Counted from the first letter of the stretch, positions 10,401 through 22,380 are shown. The stretch is DNA of 64,000 nucleotides from Branchiostoma floridae (GCF_000003815.2 NC_049983.1:20054338-20118337); one strand, 5' to 3'. The notes: generated from the sequence alone by a model not told the origin. Program-made: numbers and translations.

Positions 10401-13400
10401 CCTCCTCACGGCTTGTGATAGAGGCCAGTTTTGCACCATGCCGTTTACACTTTTTCTTCGCATTTTTCCAGCTTTTTTTGTCTGTCATCAACTTGTAGCA
10501 GTGACCCTTATATCCACTCCACCCACGACGGCATGACTTGGCTGGAACAAACGATAGTAAGATGAGATTAAGGATATTCTTGAAGGCTAAGTCCACAACA
10601 CTGCATTTCTTTCCTTTATTAGTCTAAGTTTTTTGACCTAATGGCATACAAAGTTGACATGTAAAGTTGAAGGTTGAAACTTTCCCTGCTGCACAAAAAA
10701 GAACTCACCTAGCTGACAGTTCTGTCCAGTCCATCCAGGGTCACAGGTACATTTGTAGCCGCCATCTTGGTTCACACAGCGTCCATATTGGCATGGGCTC
10801 CTCATACACTCATTCAGGTCTATGTCAAAACGAAACAGAAATTATTGTGCTCAGCACCTGGGACAGTGTGACGTTATTATGGTGATAATCAATGCCAATG
10901 TAAGTTCAGCACAGAAGAAATAAGGGGATAATCATACAAAATATAAATTCATCACCAGGGAGAGGATCAGTGCGAAGTTAGCAGGGGATAATCAGTGTAA
11001 ATGTAAGTAATGAGAAGAATATTCAATGTAAATGTTGGCTCAGTTCTAAGGACAGGACCAGTGTGAAGTCACTAGGAACATAATCCATGTGAATGTAAGT
11101 TAAGCTAAGGGCACAACAACCCGCCGTACGTTCAACTGCGCGGTGTCTACGTGCCAAAACGTGGGCAATCTTTTGGGATCCGTAAATGAATACCGCCTCC
11201 GTACGAAAGCGCACGAAATCCAACGGATTTGGGAGCACGCAAACACGCCTTAGAACTCTACGTGCATAACGAACTTTCTCTGCTATCGGGCTACGGATTC
11301 GCCCCCCCCCCCCGTACGTACAGGCCCCGTACGTACAGCCTGTACGTACGTGCTCCGTACAGCAAGTAAGGAAACCGTACGTACGCAGCACGTGAATCAT
11401 GGGCAATAGGCCTCGGAATTGTTTTTTTATTGCAATAAAGAGGAAATAAAGTACACAGTGGTGCCACACTCAAACAAACTGGCACTCAACTTGAGTCTCA
11501 AGCGAATTGTTGTTGACAAAGGGACCGAGCCACCAGATAATGGCAACCCGCTGTGCTCATAAACGTCCCCGTCAGAGCTGGACTTTTAGCTATCCTTTGA
11601 GCTGAGCTAGCCCTCATCGCTGGTCGCCTTCAGCGACCTTCTCGTGCTGGTCGCCTTCGGCGCGACCTTCGGGTGCCTTCGCCCGAAACTCGCCGATGTT
11701 CGGCACTCGTTCGAGTGATCCCGAGTACATGTACTTTTACACTCGGAATATCCATCCAAGCATTTCAGCACGGCCAACCCGAAAACAATTCCTTGGCCTA
11801 CCGCCTATGGTTTAAGTACGGCCTGCATACGGTAACGTGACAATCGCACAGAGATCGTACGTTGTGAGCACGTACAACTCACTTACCACTTGCGAAACGA
11901 ACAATGAACGCAACCGCTCACGGCCAGGCGTGACGTGCAGACCACGTATTTGCACCTTGCGCAACCGTGCGTTGAGGCGTAGTCATTCCCTGCTCTTGCC
12001 ATTCCTTCCCCACATTTTCAGAAAAACGTGGCAGATGTGACCTCCCAAAAACGTAGGGACAAAAAGGACGTGCGGCGGGTTGCGCCCTTAGCTTTACGCA
12101 CCAGGCACAGGGGGATCATCAATGTAAATGTGAGTCATCGGAAGGAGACTGTCAATGTCAATGTAAAGAACAAGGACACGACTAGTGTAGAGAAAGTACT
12201 TTTGTACCACGAACAGGGCCAGAAAAAACTGGTAGTATCTGTATCTATATAGCCGGTATATCCGACCCTTGGCGTAACACAGCAGCTTCGCAGGCACGCG
12301 GCGCGACAGCAACTGGTTATATTACACTGAAAACCCGACACACCTAACTTTTTCACATCTATCTGCAAGAGTTCTTAAAACTATCCAAGAAGATGCCCCT
12401 ACTGTACTTGGTGATAACAAATTCCACTGAGTGGAATCCACTCTACGATAGTTCTGGAAAAGTACGAATTTTTGAATACATCAATCCTAGGTTGGTAACT
12501 CTGGTATTTGAAGGCATGACTGTTTATTGTTCTTTTTGAGCTGTTATTAGGTACTTATCAGTCGGTACATCCACCAGTTTACATCATGCAAACTCTTGAC
12601 ATTTTTTTCTTCTGTCTTCAAGTGACATCCATTACAGTTCTGTTTTCGTTTTGGTAAATCTAGCATCCCTGTTATAGTTGTTTGTACAGAATCTTGCAGC
12701 TTGGTTTTGTACAAGTTTATCTTTCTTTGTATACGGATCCAATACAGTTGCAGCATATTCAATCAAGGTAAGGTTCTACCAGTAGTGATGTGTATGCAAG
12801 TGATTTTACCCTGGCTGGGCATACCAACAAGTTGCCAAAGTATACGTTGTGTGTCTGAATGTACGTTCATCACCAGGAAAAAGGAAACAAAATGGAACAA
12901 ATTCTGCAACACGTACCGCTAGATGTCGGGTACTTAACTTAAAACACTCCAGTTACACCACATTCAAAGATGGACTGCTATACAAAAAGAACTCACCTTT
13001 CTCACAGTTTCGTCCAGTCCATCCAGGCCTGCAGATACATTTGTAGCGGCTGTCTTGGTTCACACAGCGTCCATGTTGGCAAGGGTTCGAGTCACACTTA
13101 TTTAGGTCTGTGTTAAAACAAAACGTAAGTTAGTATTATGCTCAGCACTGGAGACAGGACCGGTGTGATGTCGGTATGGGAGTAACCAGTGTGAATGTGA
13201 GTCATTTGAATAAAAATCAGTGTTAAGGGAAGTTCCATACCAGGAACAGAGCCTGTATGAAGTTAGTAGGGGGGTATCAGTCTAAATGTCAGTAATTAGA
13301 CATTTGAAAGTAATCAATGTAAATGTAGGTTCAGTTCGATGTACAAGACCGGTACCAGTGCAAAGTTTGCAGGGGGTGATCAGTATTTATATAGGAATTA

Positions 13401-15772
13401 AAAAAAAGTGTGAATGTGCGTTTAGCACCAAGGATAGGAACACTGTGAAGCTAGTAGGGCTGGCAAGTTTTTCTGCAAATCTTAGCACTAGTGACCAAAT
13501 TAGTGTAAACTCAGTAGAAGGGTGATCAATGTGAATGTACCAGGGACAGGATCATAGAAGGGAACAAACTGACAAGCATCTACAGCACATAACATTAGAT
13601 GTGGGGTACACACCCCTGTTACACTGCATTTAAAAAGGGACTGGTATACAAAAAGAGCTCACCTAGCTGACAGTTCTGTCCAGTCCATCCAGGGTCACAG
13701 GTACATTTGTAGCCACCATCTTGGTTCACACAGCGTCCATGTTGGCATGGGTTCCTCATACACTCATTAATATCTGCGGGATAACGGAAAAATTAAATAA
13801 GTGAATATATACATTAAGCATTAAGGAATGTACATATTCAGCAATACCAGGTAAATTAATGCTATATGTACATGAAAATACATTCTAGAGCTGACTAACA
13901 GTAGCATCATAGCATGTGTTACAAAATCTTTCGCTGCGAGGAGTGATTGAGTGATTGAGTGATTGAGTGATTGAGTGATTGAGTGATTGAGTGAGTGAGT
14001 GATTGAGTGAGTGAGTGATTTACTGAGTGAGTGAGTGAGTGAGTGAGTGGTGAGTGAGTGAGTGAGTGAGTGAGTGAGTGAGTGAGTGAGTGAGTGAGTG
14101 AGTGAGTGAGTGAGTGAGTGAGTGAGTGAGTGAGTGAGTGAGTGAATGTTTACGCAAGTCACCTTGCTGGCAGTTTTGTCCAGTCCATCCCGGAAAGCAG
14201 ATGCAGCTGTAACCAGTATCCTTGTTCACACAGGTTCCATGCTGACAGGGCTTCTGCACACATCCATCCATGTCTGTGGTGGAACAAAGTACCGAATACC
14301 CTCTTATCTGCGACTTATCTGTCTATCATTGTGTCTATCTGTGTGCGTCTATCTGTGTGCGTCTATCTGCGTGCCAATATTCTAAATATGCACAATTCAG
14401 CAATACCAAACATACTCAGTGATGTACTGAAGGCCTGAGGGTACTTGAAATGTCGCAAAGCAGTATTTTGGGCGAAGTCTGCCACCTCATATTGCCTTAA
14501 AGGGGATTTGGATATCAGAACATGGTTACCGTTGCATCAATGCACCAGTCAGAGGCCTTTTTGTAGTTTCCAAACATGGGCAGGTGCCTTTGTGCAATAG
14601 ACAACCAGCATGTGTAGGGTCCTGGTTAGCGTTGATCAGCATTTCGAATCTGAAACAAACATTGCTTACCTGTAGTTGACCGAAATGCGACGGTTACAGG
14701 CAGGGTCTCGGTCGTGTTTTCAAATAACTCTGTTGATTCCAATTGAGATGTTGCAACAACAGAAGTAGAGCTGCTGTGGTTGAAGAATGCCATGGACGAT
14801 GAAGGGCCAGGTGTTTTTGAGACCATCATGCCTGCTTGTATGTTTGAATCGAATGTATCCTACAACCATACGAACAACATTTATCAGGGACACGAATATG
14901 TGTACAGAGTCGCATCAATTCATACTGATTTCCTAAGGTGTAATGAAAACCCTACTGCATCCTTACAACGGCCTAAAAAATCGTACATTTTCGTCCATAG
15001 GTCAAATGAAAGCTACAAAAGAAGCCGGTTTAAGACTATTTTGGGGGGAGCCACTAGCAATATAGATATCATAATTGGTACACATATATGCACAAACCAT
15101 AAGTGAGAATTGTGTCAGCAACACCCTTTAATAATGGCCCTGTAATGGAAGAAGGTGACTCCATACGGTTAAACAGCTGTGACAAATGGTCCGGAATCGA
15201 ATGTATCCTACATCCATACGAACAACATTTAAGATCAGGGACACGACTTTGCGTACAGGGTCGCATCGATTCGTACTGACGTCATGACTTCTTAAGGTCT
15301 TAAAAAAATCCTTCTGCATCGTTACAACAGCCCTGAAGAATCGAATATTGTCGAATGAAAGCTACGAAAGAGGCCGATGTAAGTCTGTTTTGAGACTTGT
15401 ATGAATAACACCATTCCTGAATGAGTATAATATAATGGTCCTGTAATTGAAGGCAACTCAATACAATTAAATAGCTGTGACAAATAGTCCTCAATAGTGT
15501 TCAGTCGATAATTGAGTTAAGTCTCATGTTTATAGTATCTTGGAAATCCAAGCTTAACGTGGATTACCTTTTTCTCATGCACGAGATGAGTTGCCAGGAC
15601 TGAAGCGGTGATAACTGACGCAATCATCAAGATGCCACAGCCCAGTGCAGGCAGAATCAGTGTACTAGCTGTCACATTGTTCCACATGCCAAGGAGACGC
15701 GCTAAGATAGAACACAAAAGTTATCTAGCTGTTATTACATCGCCACTTCATCCTGAAGTCATGTTAACCTGC

Positions 15773-15871
<99 letters not shown>

Positions 15872-16014
15872 TGAGAGAGAGAGATCTCTCTCAATTGCTC
15901 TCTCTCACGCTCTCTCTCTCTCTCTCTCTAGAGACACAGAGAGAGACAGAGAAAGAGACAGAGAGAGAGACAGGGAGAGAGAGAGAAAAGAAATATTCAC
16001 TCACCCACCCACGA

Positions 16015-16049
<35 letters not shown>

Positions 16050-16536
16050 GGCCCTGTTGACTGTATCAGTTACGACTGTTCCAGTTTTATAAAGACATAA
16101 CTTTACCTTTAGCCTTGTAAGCAAAGCTTTTCTCGGGTGTGTCGTAGTCATTCCCCTCCTCCTTGTACCCGCGGACATCCTCAGGTTTGTCGTAAACAGA
16201 CTTCTCTCGGTGCTCCGGACACTCCACTATGTGGTCTCCTATCTGCAGGTACCGGGGCTCGGGTGGACCAGGGTGCGGGGCGCTGTCGGCACCGGGTGGG
16301 CCAAGTTTTGTCTCATACACAGCTTTGCTTCGGAGATTAGAATCGTTTTCGTTGCCTTTTCCAGGGGTAGACGGTAATTCTGCCCTTATTTTTTCACGTT
16401 TTTCACGACGTTTGGGAGCTCGCGTGTGCTCGTCGGACACAGGGCATAGACGCCCTGAACTCAGCTTACTGATGTCCACATCCTCCCCAGGCTTGTCCTC
16501 TCCGCCCGGAGTGATCTTCTCGTCGGCTGCCGCCAT
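7329..16536 (-). CDS. gene A: type II membrane EGF-C-type lectin receptor
   Basis: Predicted 553-residue protein from 10 coding exons (16107-16536, 15568-15701, 14670-14859, 14163-14273, 13663-13773, 12997-13107, 10709-10819, 10371-10541, 9426-9610, 7329-7436). All junctions are GT-AG and phases are consistent. Residues 1-143 form an acidic, signal-peptide-free tail with YLQI (96), YDKP (115) and YDTP (131). A membrane helix spans about 157-184, then a Ser/Thr-rich stalk with NHS and NTT sequons, four EGF modules (about 252-399) and a C-type lectin domain (about 400-553) with EPN and WND. The start is the ATG in a strong context (G at -3, G at +4). Known of the families: EPN plus WND lectins bind mannose-type sugars with calcium, and YDxP motifs can dock Crk-type SH2 domains. 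Role as a surface pattern or adhesion receptor is inference. It is divergent from gene B. Confidence 0.85.
8189..9292. mobile_element. diverged copy of the ACCTTCGCC dispersed element, in intron 9 of gene A
   Basis: Starts ATTACCTCCATG and ends GGAGGTATGAGG...GAACTCTAGT, matching the ends of the element at 22381-23290, and shares GGATGGATTG and GATTTTGGGC inside. It carries a LINE fragment at 8911-9107. Confidence 0.65.
8911..9107 (+). pseudogene. LINE reverse-transcriptase C-terminal fragment, frameshifted
   Basis: One frame reads KFAKSLLLSNFPNFLPPHRS, and a shifted frame continues NADNLRQFKC...TTLPYAVDLLN. This matches the typical C-terminus of CR1/Jockey-like LINE proteins (KFAKSLL, LPP.R, then NLR). 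One frameshift and a stop show that it is dead. Confidence 0.6.
9426..9610 (-). CDS. gene A exon 9: lectin domain part 2 with EPN
   Basis: 185 bp, phase 1 to 0. Contains LVWFGL, FTDGSKV and WEPGEPNNN (EPN sugar and calcium site) and the next conserved cysteine. The last exon base is A rather than the usual G. Confidence 0.88.
10371..10541 (-). CDS. gene A exon 8: lectin domain part 1
   Basis: 171 bp, phase 1-1. Has the long-form N-terminal cysteine pair ([12 protein letters not shown]) and the first conserved lectin cysteine, then [12 protein letters not shown]. Confidence 0.88.
10709..10819 (-). CDS. gene A exon 7: calcium-type EGF module 4
   Basis: 111 bp, phase 1-1, begins DLNEC with six cysteines. 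The 2.2-kb intron before it contains the Harbinger-like insertion at 11103-12093. Confidence 0.9.
11103..12093. mobile_element. non-autonomous Harbinger-like DNA element (991 bp)
   Basis: Terminal inverted repeats AGCTAAGGGCRCAAC...CCGCCGYACGT are flanked by TTA on both sides (11100-11102 and 12094-12096), the target-duplication type of PIF/Harbinger elements. The interior has CGTACGTAC palindromes near 11313-11375 and no transposase frame. A truncated relative starts at 46936. Confidence 0.85.
12997..13107 (-). CDS. gene A exon 6: EGF module 3
   Basis: 111 bp, phase 1-1. Begins DLNKC: the usual Glu calcium ligand is Lys, so calcium binding may be weakened. Six cysteines are present. Confidence 0.88.
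13663..13773 (-). CDS. gene A exon 5: calcium-type EGF module 2
   Basis: 111 bp, phase 1-1, begins DINEC and contains [12 protein letters not shown]. Fits a calcium-binding EGF. Confidence 0.9.
13938..14146. repeat. (GAGT)n microsatellite beside EGF 1 of gene A
   Basis: About 200 bp of GAGT/GATT units starting about 16 bp past the donor of the EGF 1 exon. Matching tracts of different length sit at the same place in B and C. Confidence 0.97.
14163..14273 (-). CDS. gene A exon 4: EGF module 1
   Basis: 111 bp, phase 1-1, with six cysteines. Starts DMDGC, so it lacks the DxNEC calcium-ligand start of the later EGFs, but keeps the [12 protein letters not shown] Asx-hydroxylation pattern. Confidence 0.9.
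14670..14859 (-). CDS. gene A exon 3: Ser/Thr-rich stalk
   Basis: 190 bp, phase 0 to 1, preceded by GTTGTAG and followed by GTAAGC. Contains sequons in FNHSSS and ENTTET, consistent with an extracellular glycosylated stalk. Confidence 0.85.
15568..15701 (-). CDS. gene A exon 2: transmembrane segment
   Basis: 134 bp, phase 1 to 0. Encodes one long hydrophobic stretch (core [19 protein letters not shown]) flanked by ARLLGMWNN and HEKK. Near-identical exons occur in B and C. Confidence 0.88.
15774..16046. repeat. (GA)n and (CA)n microsatellites in intron 1 of gene A
   Basis: Long GA tract with an internal TC-rich inverted part (about 15890-15930), then a short CA tract. B and C have TG tracts in the same intron. 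Confidence 0.95.
16107..16536 (-). CDS. gene A exon 1: cytoplasmic tail
   Basis: Encodes 143 residues plus one base, ending AAAG before donor GTAAAG (phase 1). It is Pro- and acid-rich, with the cluster KRREKREK at about 42-49 that is shorter in B and C. The tyrosine motifs are YLQI, YDKP and YDTP. A TGCAG just upstream of the ATG could be an acceptor for a 5' non-coding exon; this is conserved in all three genes. Confidence 0.85.
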
Positions 16537-17187
16537 TTCTGCACCGGACAAAACACACAAGAATTCAAATACAATACTTGACTCCTGTCTCTAGCTTTAC
16601 ATGGTATGGTCCTGTGTGGTTACTTGTACTGGATACGAGTCATTTCTAACGTTGTATTCATTTTTTTAAAGTGATCAATACATAAAAGGTTGAAAATTGC
16701 TTTTTCTTCCATGGAGAAATTATATAACACTTTCACCTAGTTGCAAGGCCCGTCTGAGAAGGTTTTATTTGTCACATTATCAAGAAGAAAACCATCATCA
16801 AAAAAGAAGAAACAAATTGCATTGCCTGAAACAACGGCAACGTTATACCAATCAGTTACATTGAAAGTATCTACCTATCTACAACATCTACAAGTATATG
16901 ATCGTCTAACTAGTTCCGTGGACAAGCAAATCTAATGTTTGATATGTATCATTCTTATCATTTCTTGTTATGTGTTATGTACAAATCTCAAATAACTCAA
17001 TCTATATCATTATTGTCATCGTTAGGTGGACCGACTACTTTCTCTTCGCAGCCATGGGCTGAATTGACAGGAGCTTACAATCTGGCGGGACTAAATCGCA
17101 AAGGTCTGGTGTGGCTGCCATTCCGAGCTAGCTCATGTGACCTCATCATGGCAGTAATTTACCCAGGTAATAGGACGATAGGTTTTG

Positions 17188-17490
17188 AACCATAGGACGA
17201 TAGGTTTTGAACTACTCGGAAGGACCCAACTCGTTTTGATAAGTGCAGTGGGTTCTCTAACGCGCTAGAAGTGTGGCCCTCCTCAAGCATGGGACCTCCA
17301 TTAAATGAGTTTAACTTAACGTCCTATCCAAGAGACGGCCCTAACCGAATCTACATTCGGGTGTCGTTTCTACCTGAATAAAGGCAAGAAAGTCTTGTAA
17401 AGTGCCTTTCCCGTGCACAGAAGATAGGTGGCACATCAACGAATTCAAACCTCTGTCATTGTGCCACACGACCCCACAAATACATTATTT
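17188..17490 (-). mobile_element. tRNA-derived SINE (minus strand)
   Basis: Reverse complement of the SINE at 21918-22225, at the mirror position of the inverted duplication, so the insertion predates it. Its tail unit (AGGACGATAGGTTTTGAAC) is present twice. Confidence 0.7.
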
Positions 17491-17499
17491 TGCCATGCC

Positions 17500-18507
17500 T
17501 ACAAAATGTAGGAAAATATATCAAATTCATAATATTTATATAAAGGGGCGCAGCAAAATGAAGACCAATGCTAGATTCCATGTAATGGCTGATGAAACAC
17601 ATTTCACTGACGATCAAGGAAAATGGGAAGAATCAAGACAATAAGAAATACCTTATGGAGTCATTCGAATCGCGCGTCCATGTAAGAGCCACTGTCTAAC
17701 GTCGTGCTCACTTTTTGCGCCCCGTTCTTGTCTGAATCGTACATAAACATTAGGTACTCATGTGCGTTTGTGTAAATTCTTAGAAAAATAACAACGAGAC
17801 TAATCTAAAACCATGTGACAAATTATGCACCCACTGGCTAAATTGAGCTGTATAAAAAATGAATGACGTGGCGTTAGGTACATTCTTATTCCTGACGATA
17901 TGAGCTTTAAATACAGGTATTTCTACGATTTGAGACCTATTAAATTTTCGACTGACCGCTTTGGTGCGTCTGTACGTAACTACTCCATACTCCATCACTG
18001 GTTAGAACAGTTTGGACTTGACTCTTCGTACGCTTGATTTCTCAAAATCTCAAACACATCTTTTCAAATCGGTACGCCCTCCCAACTTCAGTCATTTTAG
18101 CTTCGGTTCTCGACTCTCCTGTATTCTCATTTCACGACTTCGTATGGGCACCTGCAGCTTGAATCATTGTCTTTTTACTTGGTGTCTGCAGCTGTTGGTG
18201 TCCATACGAAACGATTACACATTACCTATTGCACTGCACTACATATACTCACCAGCGCTCTTCGGTAAGCTTTCTGGAATACTAAGTACTTGATTTCAAT
18301 ACTCTTGCAAACAATGCCAATCAAATGTTAATTTTATGTGGAAGTCCTTTTTGTTCCATAGTTAATTGTAAAACTATGTCGGCCATGCATGTTTAATACA
18401 TCATATCTTCAAATCGTTCAGGTATTATTCTCTGTTTTATTTTTCTACCGGTAGGGGGGGGGGGGTGACTCATGCTCACTGTTGTATTTTTATGTATGTA
18501 TATTCTT
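17500..18507. other. upstream flank of gene A, inverted match to gene B flank
   Basis: About 17500-17910 matches 21500-21900 in reverse complement. About 17910-18507 has no clear mirror and no recognisable gene. Confidence 0.55.
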
Positions 18508-19460
18508 ATTACCTTCGCCGAGAAGGTTATGTTTTGGGTTGCGTTTGTATGTATGTATGTTTGTATGTATGTATGTATGTATGTATGTATGTATGTATGT
18601 ATGTATGTATGTATGTATGTATGTATGAAGAAGACCAGCATAACTCAAGAACGCATGAATGGATTGTATTGATAATTGGTATGCGGGTAGGTCTTGATGA
18701 GACCTAGAAACGATTAGATTTTGGGCCCCTAGCAGCCTGTTACGGTACTGCAGTGGAAATTCCTGGTTTGATGTCTCGAGTTCTGAACATGCTGCGGCTA
18801 TGATGTTTGAGTGGTAAACAGGTCTTGATACCGAGAGTAAGTGGAACTGTATTGGAACTGCAGGGTAGGTTTAGTGTCAGACTTTGAAAGGGAATAACTC
18901 AAGAAGGGGGTGATGGATTGTTATGATTTTTGGTATGTAGATAGCTTAAGTGATGCTTCATATAATTACATATTAAGTATGCCAATTGGTATCTAATTTG
19001 CATGAATAATTAGGAAATCGTCTAAACTATATAAATCCATAATAGGACCATTGCAACATATGACATTTGTAACTTAGAAGGAGAAGAATATTGATAGATA
19101 TATATTATGCAAAATAGAGACCTAATTTGCATAATTAATGAGAAAATGTCATTGTGGTAAGTGACGTGAACTTCTCACTTGTAGCATTTGGAAGTTATGT
19201 ACAGGTGAATATCGTTAAACGTTAATTATGCAAATGAGATCCTAATTTGCATAAATTATCAGAAAATACGATAAAACCCTTCTTTCCTATTATAGATTGA
19301 TTATGTCTGTTGTTTGGTGGAAGAGATGATCAACTGGTATAATGTATGAAAATGAGAACCTTATTTGCATAATTAATGACAAACACAATTAATGTAGCAG
19401 TTGTAAAGGTTAGGATCATTTGGCGAAGGTATGGGTTCGTTGAACTCATACCTTCTAGTC
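18508..19460. mobile_element. dispersed AT-rich element with ACCTTCGCC/GGCGAAGGT ends
   Basis: Starts ATTACCTTCGCC, ends GGCGAAGGTATGGG...CTAGT. Contains a (GTAT)n microsatellite (about 18545-18627) and several ATTTGCAT octamers. No long reading frame; same family as 22381-23290 and 23890-24882. Confidence 0.75.
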
Positions 19461-19960
19461 CAATTATTTACTTAGCATAGTCCTGTGTAATATATTATTT
19501 GTATAAGTGGCGGCGCTAAAATAAGCTGAATCCGCCCGTCACTTCGTCCTAGTACCTTTATTTGTATTATTGCATGTACTTTTCAGTAAAATAAAATAAA
19601 CTAGAAAGGTAACATTTGCAAGCAAATATATAATGCTTACCTTCACATGTTGTAGTCTAACACTGGTAACTGTTTTGTTCATTCTTATTTCAACACATTT
19701 CTAAATGTAGTGACCCGAGCCCCTCTAGATCTGACATTTGCTACATTATGTAACCGAACACCACATGGTGCCTGCTACTTTACCGGTTACCATGGTGACA
19801 GCCGCCTGGTCCAGGTCGTTGACCTTATTTGTTTGGATAAGAAGAGGAAACAGGGCAAAAACAATATGTTTACCTTCCGTGAAGGTAAAAATACAGGTAT
19901 CACGCAATTGTATGTATATTGAACCAGGCCTTATCTAAATGGACATTTGTATGTCAGTTT

Positions 19961-21410
19961 GCATAGAGACACTATGCTAGTACCAAAGGCAGATGAGACG
20001 AGATGTCTAAGCATCCAGTTTCTGTGTAACTGAAGATAGTTGACCATCCCCATTTCGGATACGCCACGCCTACTAAGTTTGAAGGGTTTAACGGTCCGGA
20101 TACTTTGTTCCCTTTCTGGTCATTGGAACCGTACACCTACGCCACCGCCATGTTGGCGCTTGCGCAGTACAACAATATAGCATGATCCTTGGTCTCGGTT
20201 ATTTACAACGTAGATGATTGTGCCATCGTTTAGGTTGTAGATATAGTATTAATAGCATTATCTTTATTGCAAGATCATGCCCGATGGCTAATTACAAAGT
20301 AAAACAGTAGCATACAGAATTGTATACTCAACAAAGAAATTAAATGAAATATAACCGTTATAGATAAATTAAAAAGGCAAATGACAACTGTTTAATATCT
20401 ACTTCTGCATAGACAATTTCGGGGGTTTGACTTCTTTTCCGTGTGCAGTGGGAGATGAATTGTCCAACATTTTCGTAGATAAATGGGTAAGACGACTTAA
20501 GACAAGACGATGGTTTAAGATATATGCTGTACCTAGAAATACTTTAAGTATATTGCACATATACACGTAGAACAATCACTAAGCTAAGAATTGGATCTCA
20601 CAAACTGTGTATGGAAACAGAAACATTTCTGAAGTTGATATTGATCACAGGGTTTGTCTATTTTCGTCCAGGACTGTAGGACTCTACACGTATATAGATT
20701 GTGTAGTGAGCACACAGTCTTCCATTACGTATACCAGGTCTTACGCTCTTAGGGTCTTAAGCTTGTAAACAGATCTGTCTTACAAGATGCCATAGGTTGT
20801 GATATACCGTTGTATCATACACATTATTTTGCTGAGTAATAATGGTGTCATGATAGGGGCAACATTTGTATACTTTGATCTAACTCGTGTACAGTCACAG
20901 TAAAGCTAGCGTTGAATATTCATAACTTAGATTCAATACGATTGGAAAGGAGTACGTATCTTCTAACCGACACTGGGTCAATCTTTCATTTTTTTCACAC
21001 TTTCCAGTCTGATAAATATTTTAGGAGACTTTTTAAATGATAATAAATCGGACCGAATTTTGAAAGGGTACTTCGATTTCTATGGATCACTCAAAGCAGA
21101 AATGGAAAAAAAAAATTTCTTATGGTGCTTTATTCCAGGGACGTTACACAGACAACAACCGAAGTTGAGTATACAGGTACACCTTTCTTTAAAGGTTAAT
21201 TACACGAGTTTAAGTAAAAAAAAAAAACAGCAATCAAATTAAATCCGTCTGGAAAAATGAAAGTCGTGCGGTAATTTGAAAAAACTTACTTCTTGGAAAT
21301 CATGTCAATATCACCGAAAACGCAGCAGTTTCTTTTGTTTTATGCATGGAGATTTTGCTGTCTAACATGTTTTCAGTTTTACCGGTAATTCTAGCATAGT
21401 GTCTCTATGC
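19961..21410. other. centre of the large inverted duplication
   Basis: GCATAGAGACACTATGCTAG at 19961-19980 is the exact reverse complement of 21391-21410. Between them about 1.4 kb is not mirrored; its right part from about 20848 matches the flank of gene C from 35961. No gene seen here. Confidence 0.65.
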
Positions 21411-21917
21411 TAGAATCTATGCAAACAGACATAGAAAAGTCCTTTTAAATGTCTTAATCAAACGTCATGCGTGATGCATGCATTTTAAGCTTATGTCGTC
21501 AGAAATAAAAATATGACGTTACATAACGTCACTCATTCTTTTATATACAGCTCGCGACTGGTCTCCATGTAGCTTGTGGGTGCGTGATTTGCCACGTGGT
21601 TTGATTAGTCTCGTCTTATTTTTCCAAGCTATTAACACAGACGCACATGTGATCCTATTGTTTATGTACGATTCAGACATAAGAACGGCGCGCACAGTGA
21701 GCACGACGTTAGACAGTGGCTCTTACATGAAGGAGGGATTCGAATGACTAAATAAGGTATTTCTTACCTCTTTATTCTTCCCATTTTCCTTGATCATCAG
21801 TAAAATATATTTCATCAGCCATGCAATCGAGCCTTTGCCTTCGCCCCTTTATATAAATATTATGAATTTGATATACATTTTCCTACATTTTGTAGGCCTG
21901 GCAAAAGAATGAATTGG

Positions 21918-22225
21918 TGGGGTCGTGTGGCGCAATGGCAGGGTGTTTGGGCCATAACCCAGAGATTCGAATCTTGAGAAAGGCACTAAACACGACTTTG
22001 CTGATTTTATTCAGGTAGAAATGAGCACCTGAATGTGGATTTGGTTAGGGTCGTCTCTCGAACAGGACGTTAAGTTAACTAGTTAAACTCGTTAAGTTAA
22101 ATGGAGGTCCCATGTTTGGGGATACCCACACCTCTAGTTCGTTAAAGAAGCCACCACGCTTATCGAAAAGATTTGGGTCCTTCCCGGTGTGAGTGGTTCA
22201 AAACCTACAGTCCTGTGGCTGTACT
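21918..22225 (+). mobile_element. tRNA-derived SINE
   Basis: Begins with an A-box-like GTGGCGCAATGGCAGG and a B-box-like GATTCGAATC about 30 bp later, as in tRNA-derived SINE heads. Its body (TTATTCAGGTAGAAATG, GTCTCTCG, GGAGGTCCCATG) recurs at 17188-17490, 37030-37310 and 42990-43232. Ends in GGTTCAAAACCTACAGTCC. Confidence 0.72.
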
Positions 22226-22380
22226 GTCCAGTAATTACTGTCATGATGAGGTCACCCGAGTTAGCGCCGAATGGCAGGCTCCAGATCCTTTGCGATGTAG
22301 CCCCGCCTGATTGTAAGCTACTGTCAATTCAGCTCGGCTTGACTGCGAAGAAAGAGTAGTCGGCCGACTTAATGATGATA

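Larger units (their letters stand above)
10880..13560 (-). repeat. intronic degenerate repeat in gene A (about 62-bp unit)
   Basis: Around the Harbinger-like insertion, the introns between EGF exons carry many diverged units that on the minus strand read like CACACTGGTCCTGTCCCTGG...CTGAACTCACATTCACACTG. The same units fill the EGF introns of genes B and C. Confidence 0.6.

Noticed and set aside
13821-14271. Overlapping ORFs rich in THSL repeats (also near 51367-51724)
   Set aside because: Translation of the CACT/GAGT microsatellite; only the EGF exon beside it is supported.
16107-16536. ITAM or ITIM in the cytoplasmic tail
   Set aside because: Only one YxxI is present, with Pro at -2, and no second YxxL/I at the right spacing; the acidic triad of a hemITAM is absent.
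18465-18707. ORFs of repeated YVCM residues
   Set aside because: Translation of a (GTAT)n tract inside a mobile element.
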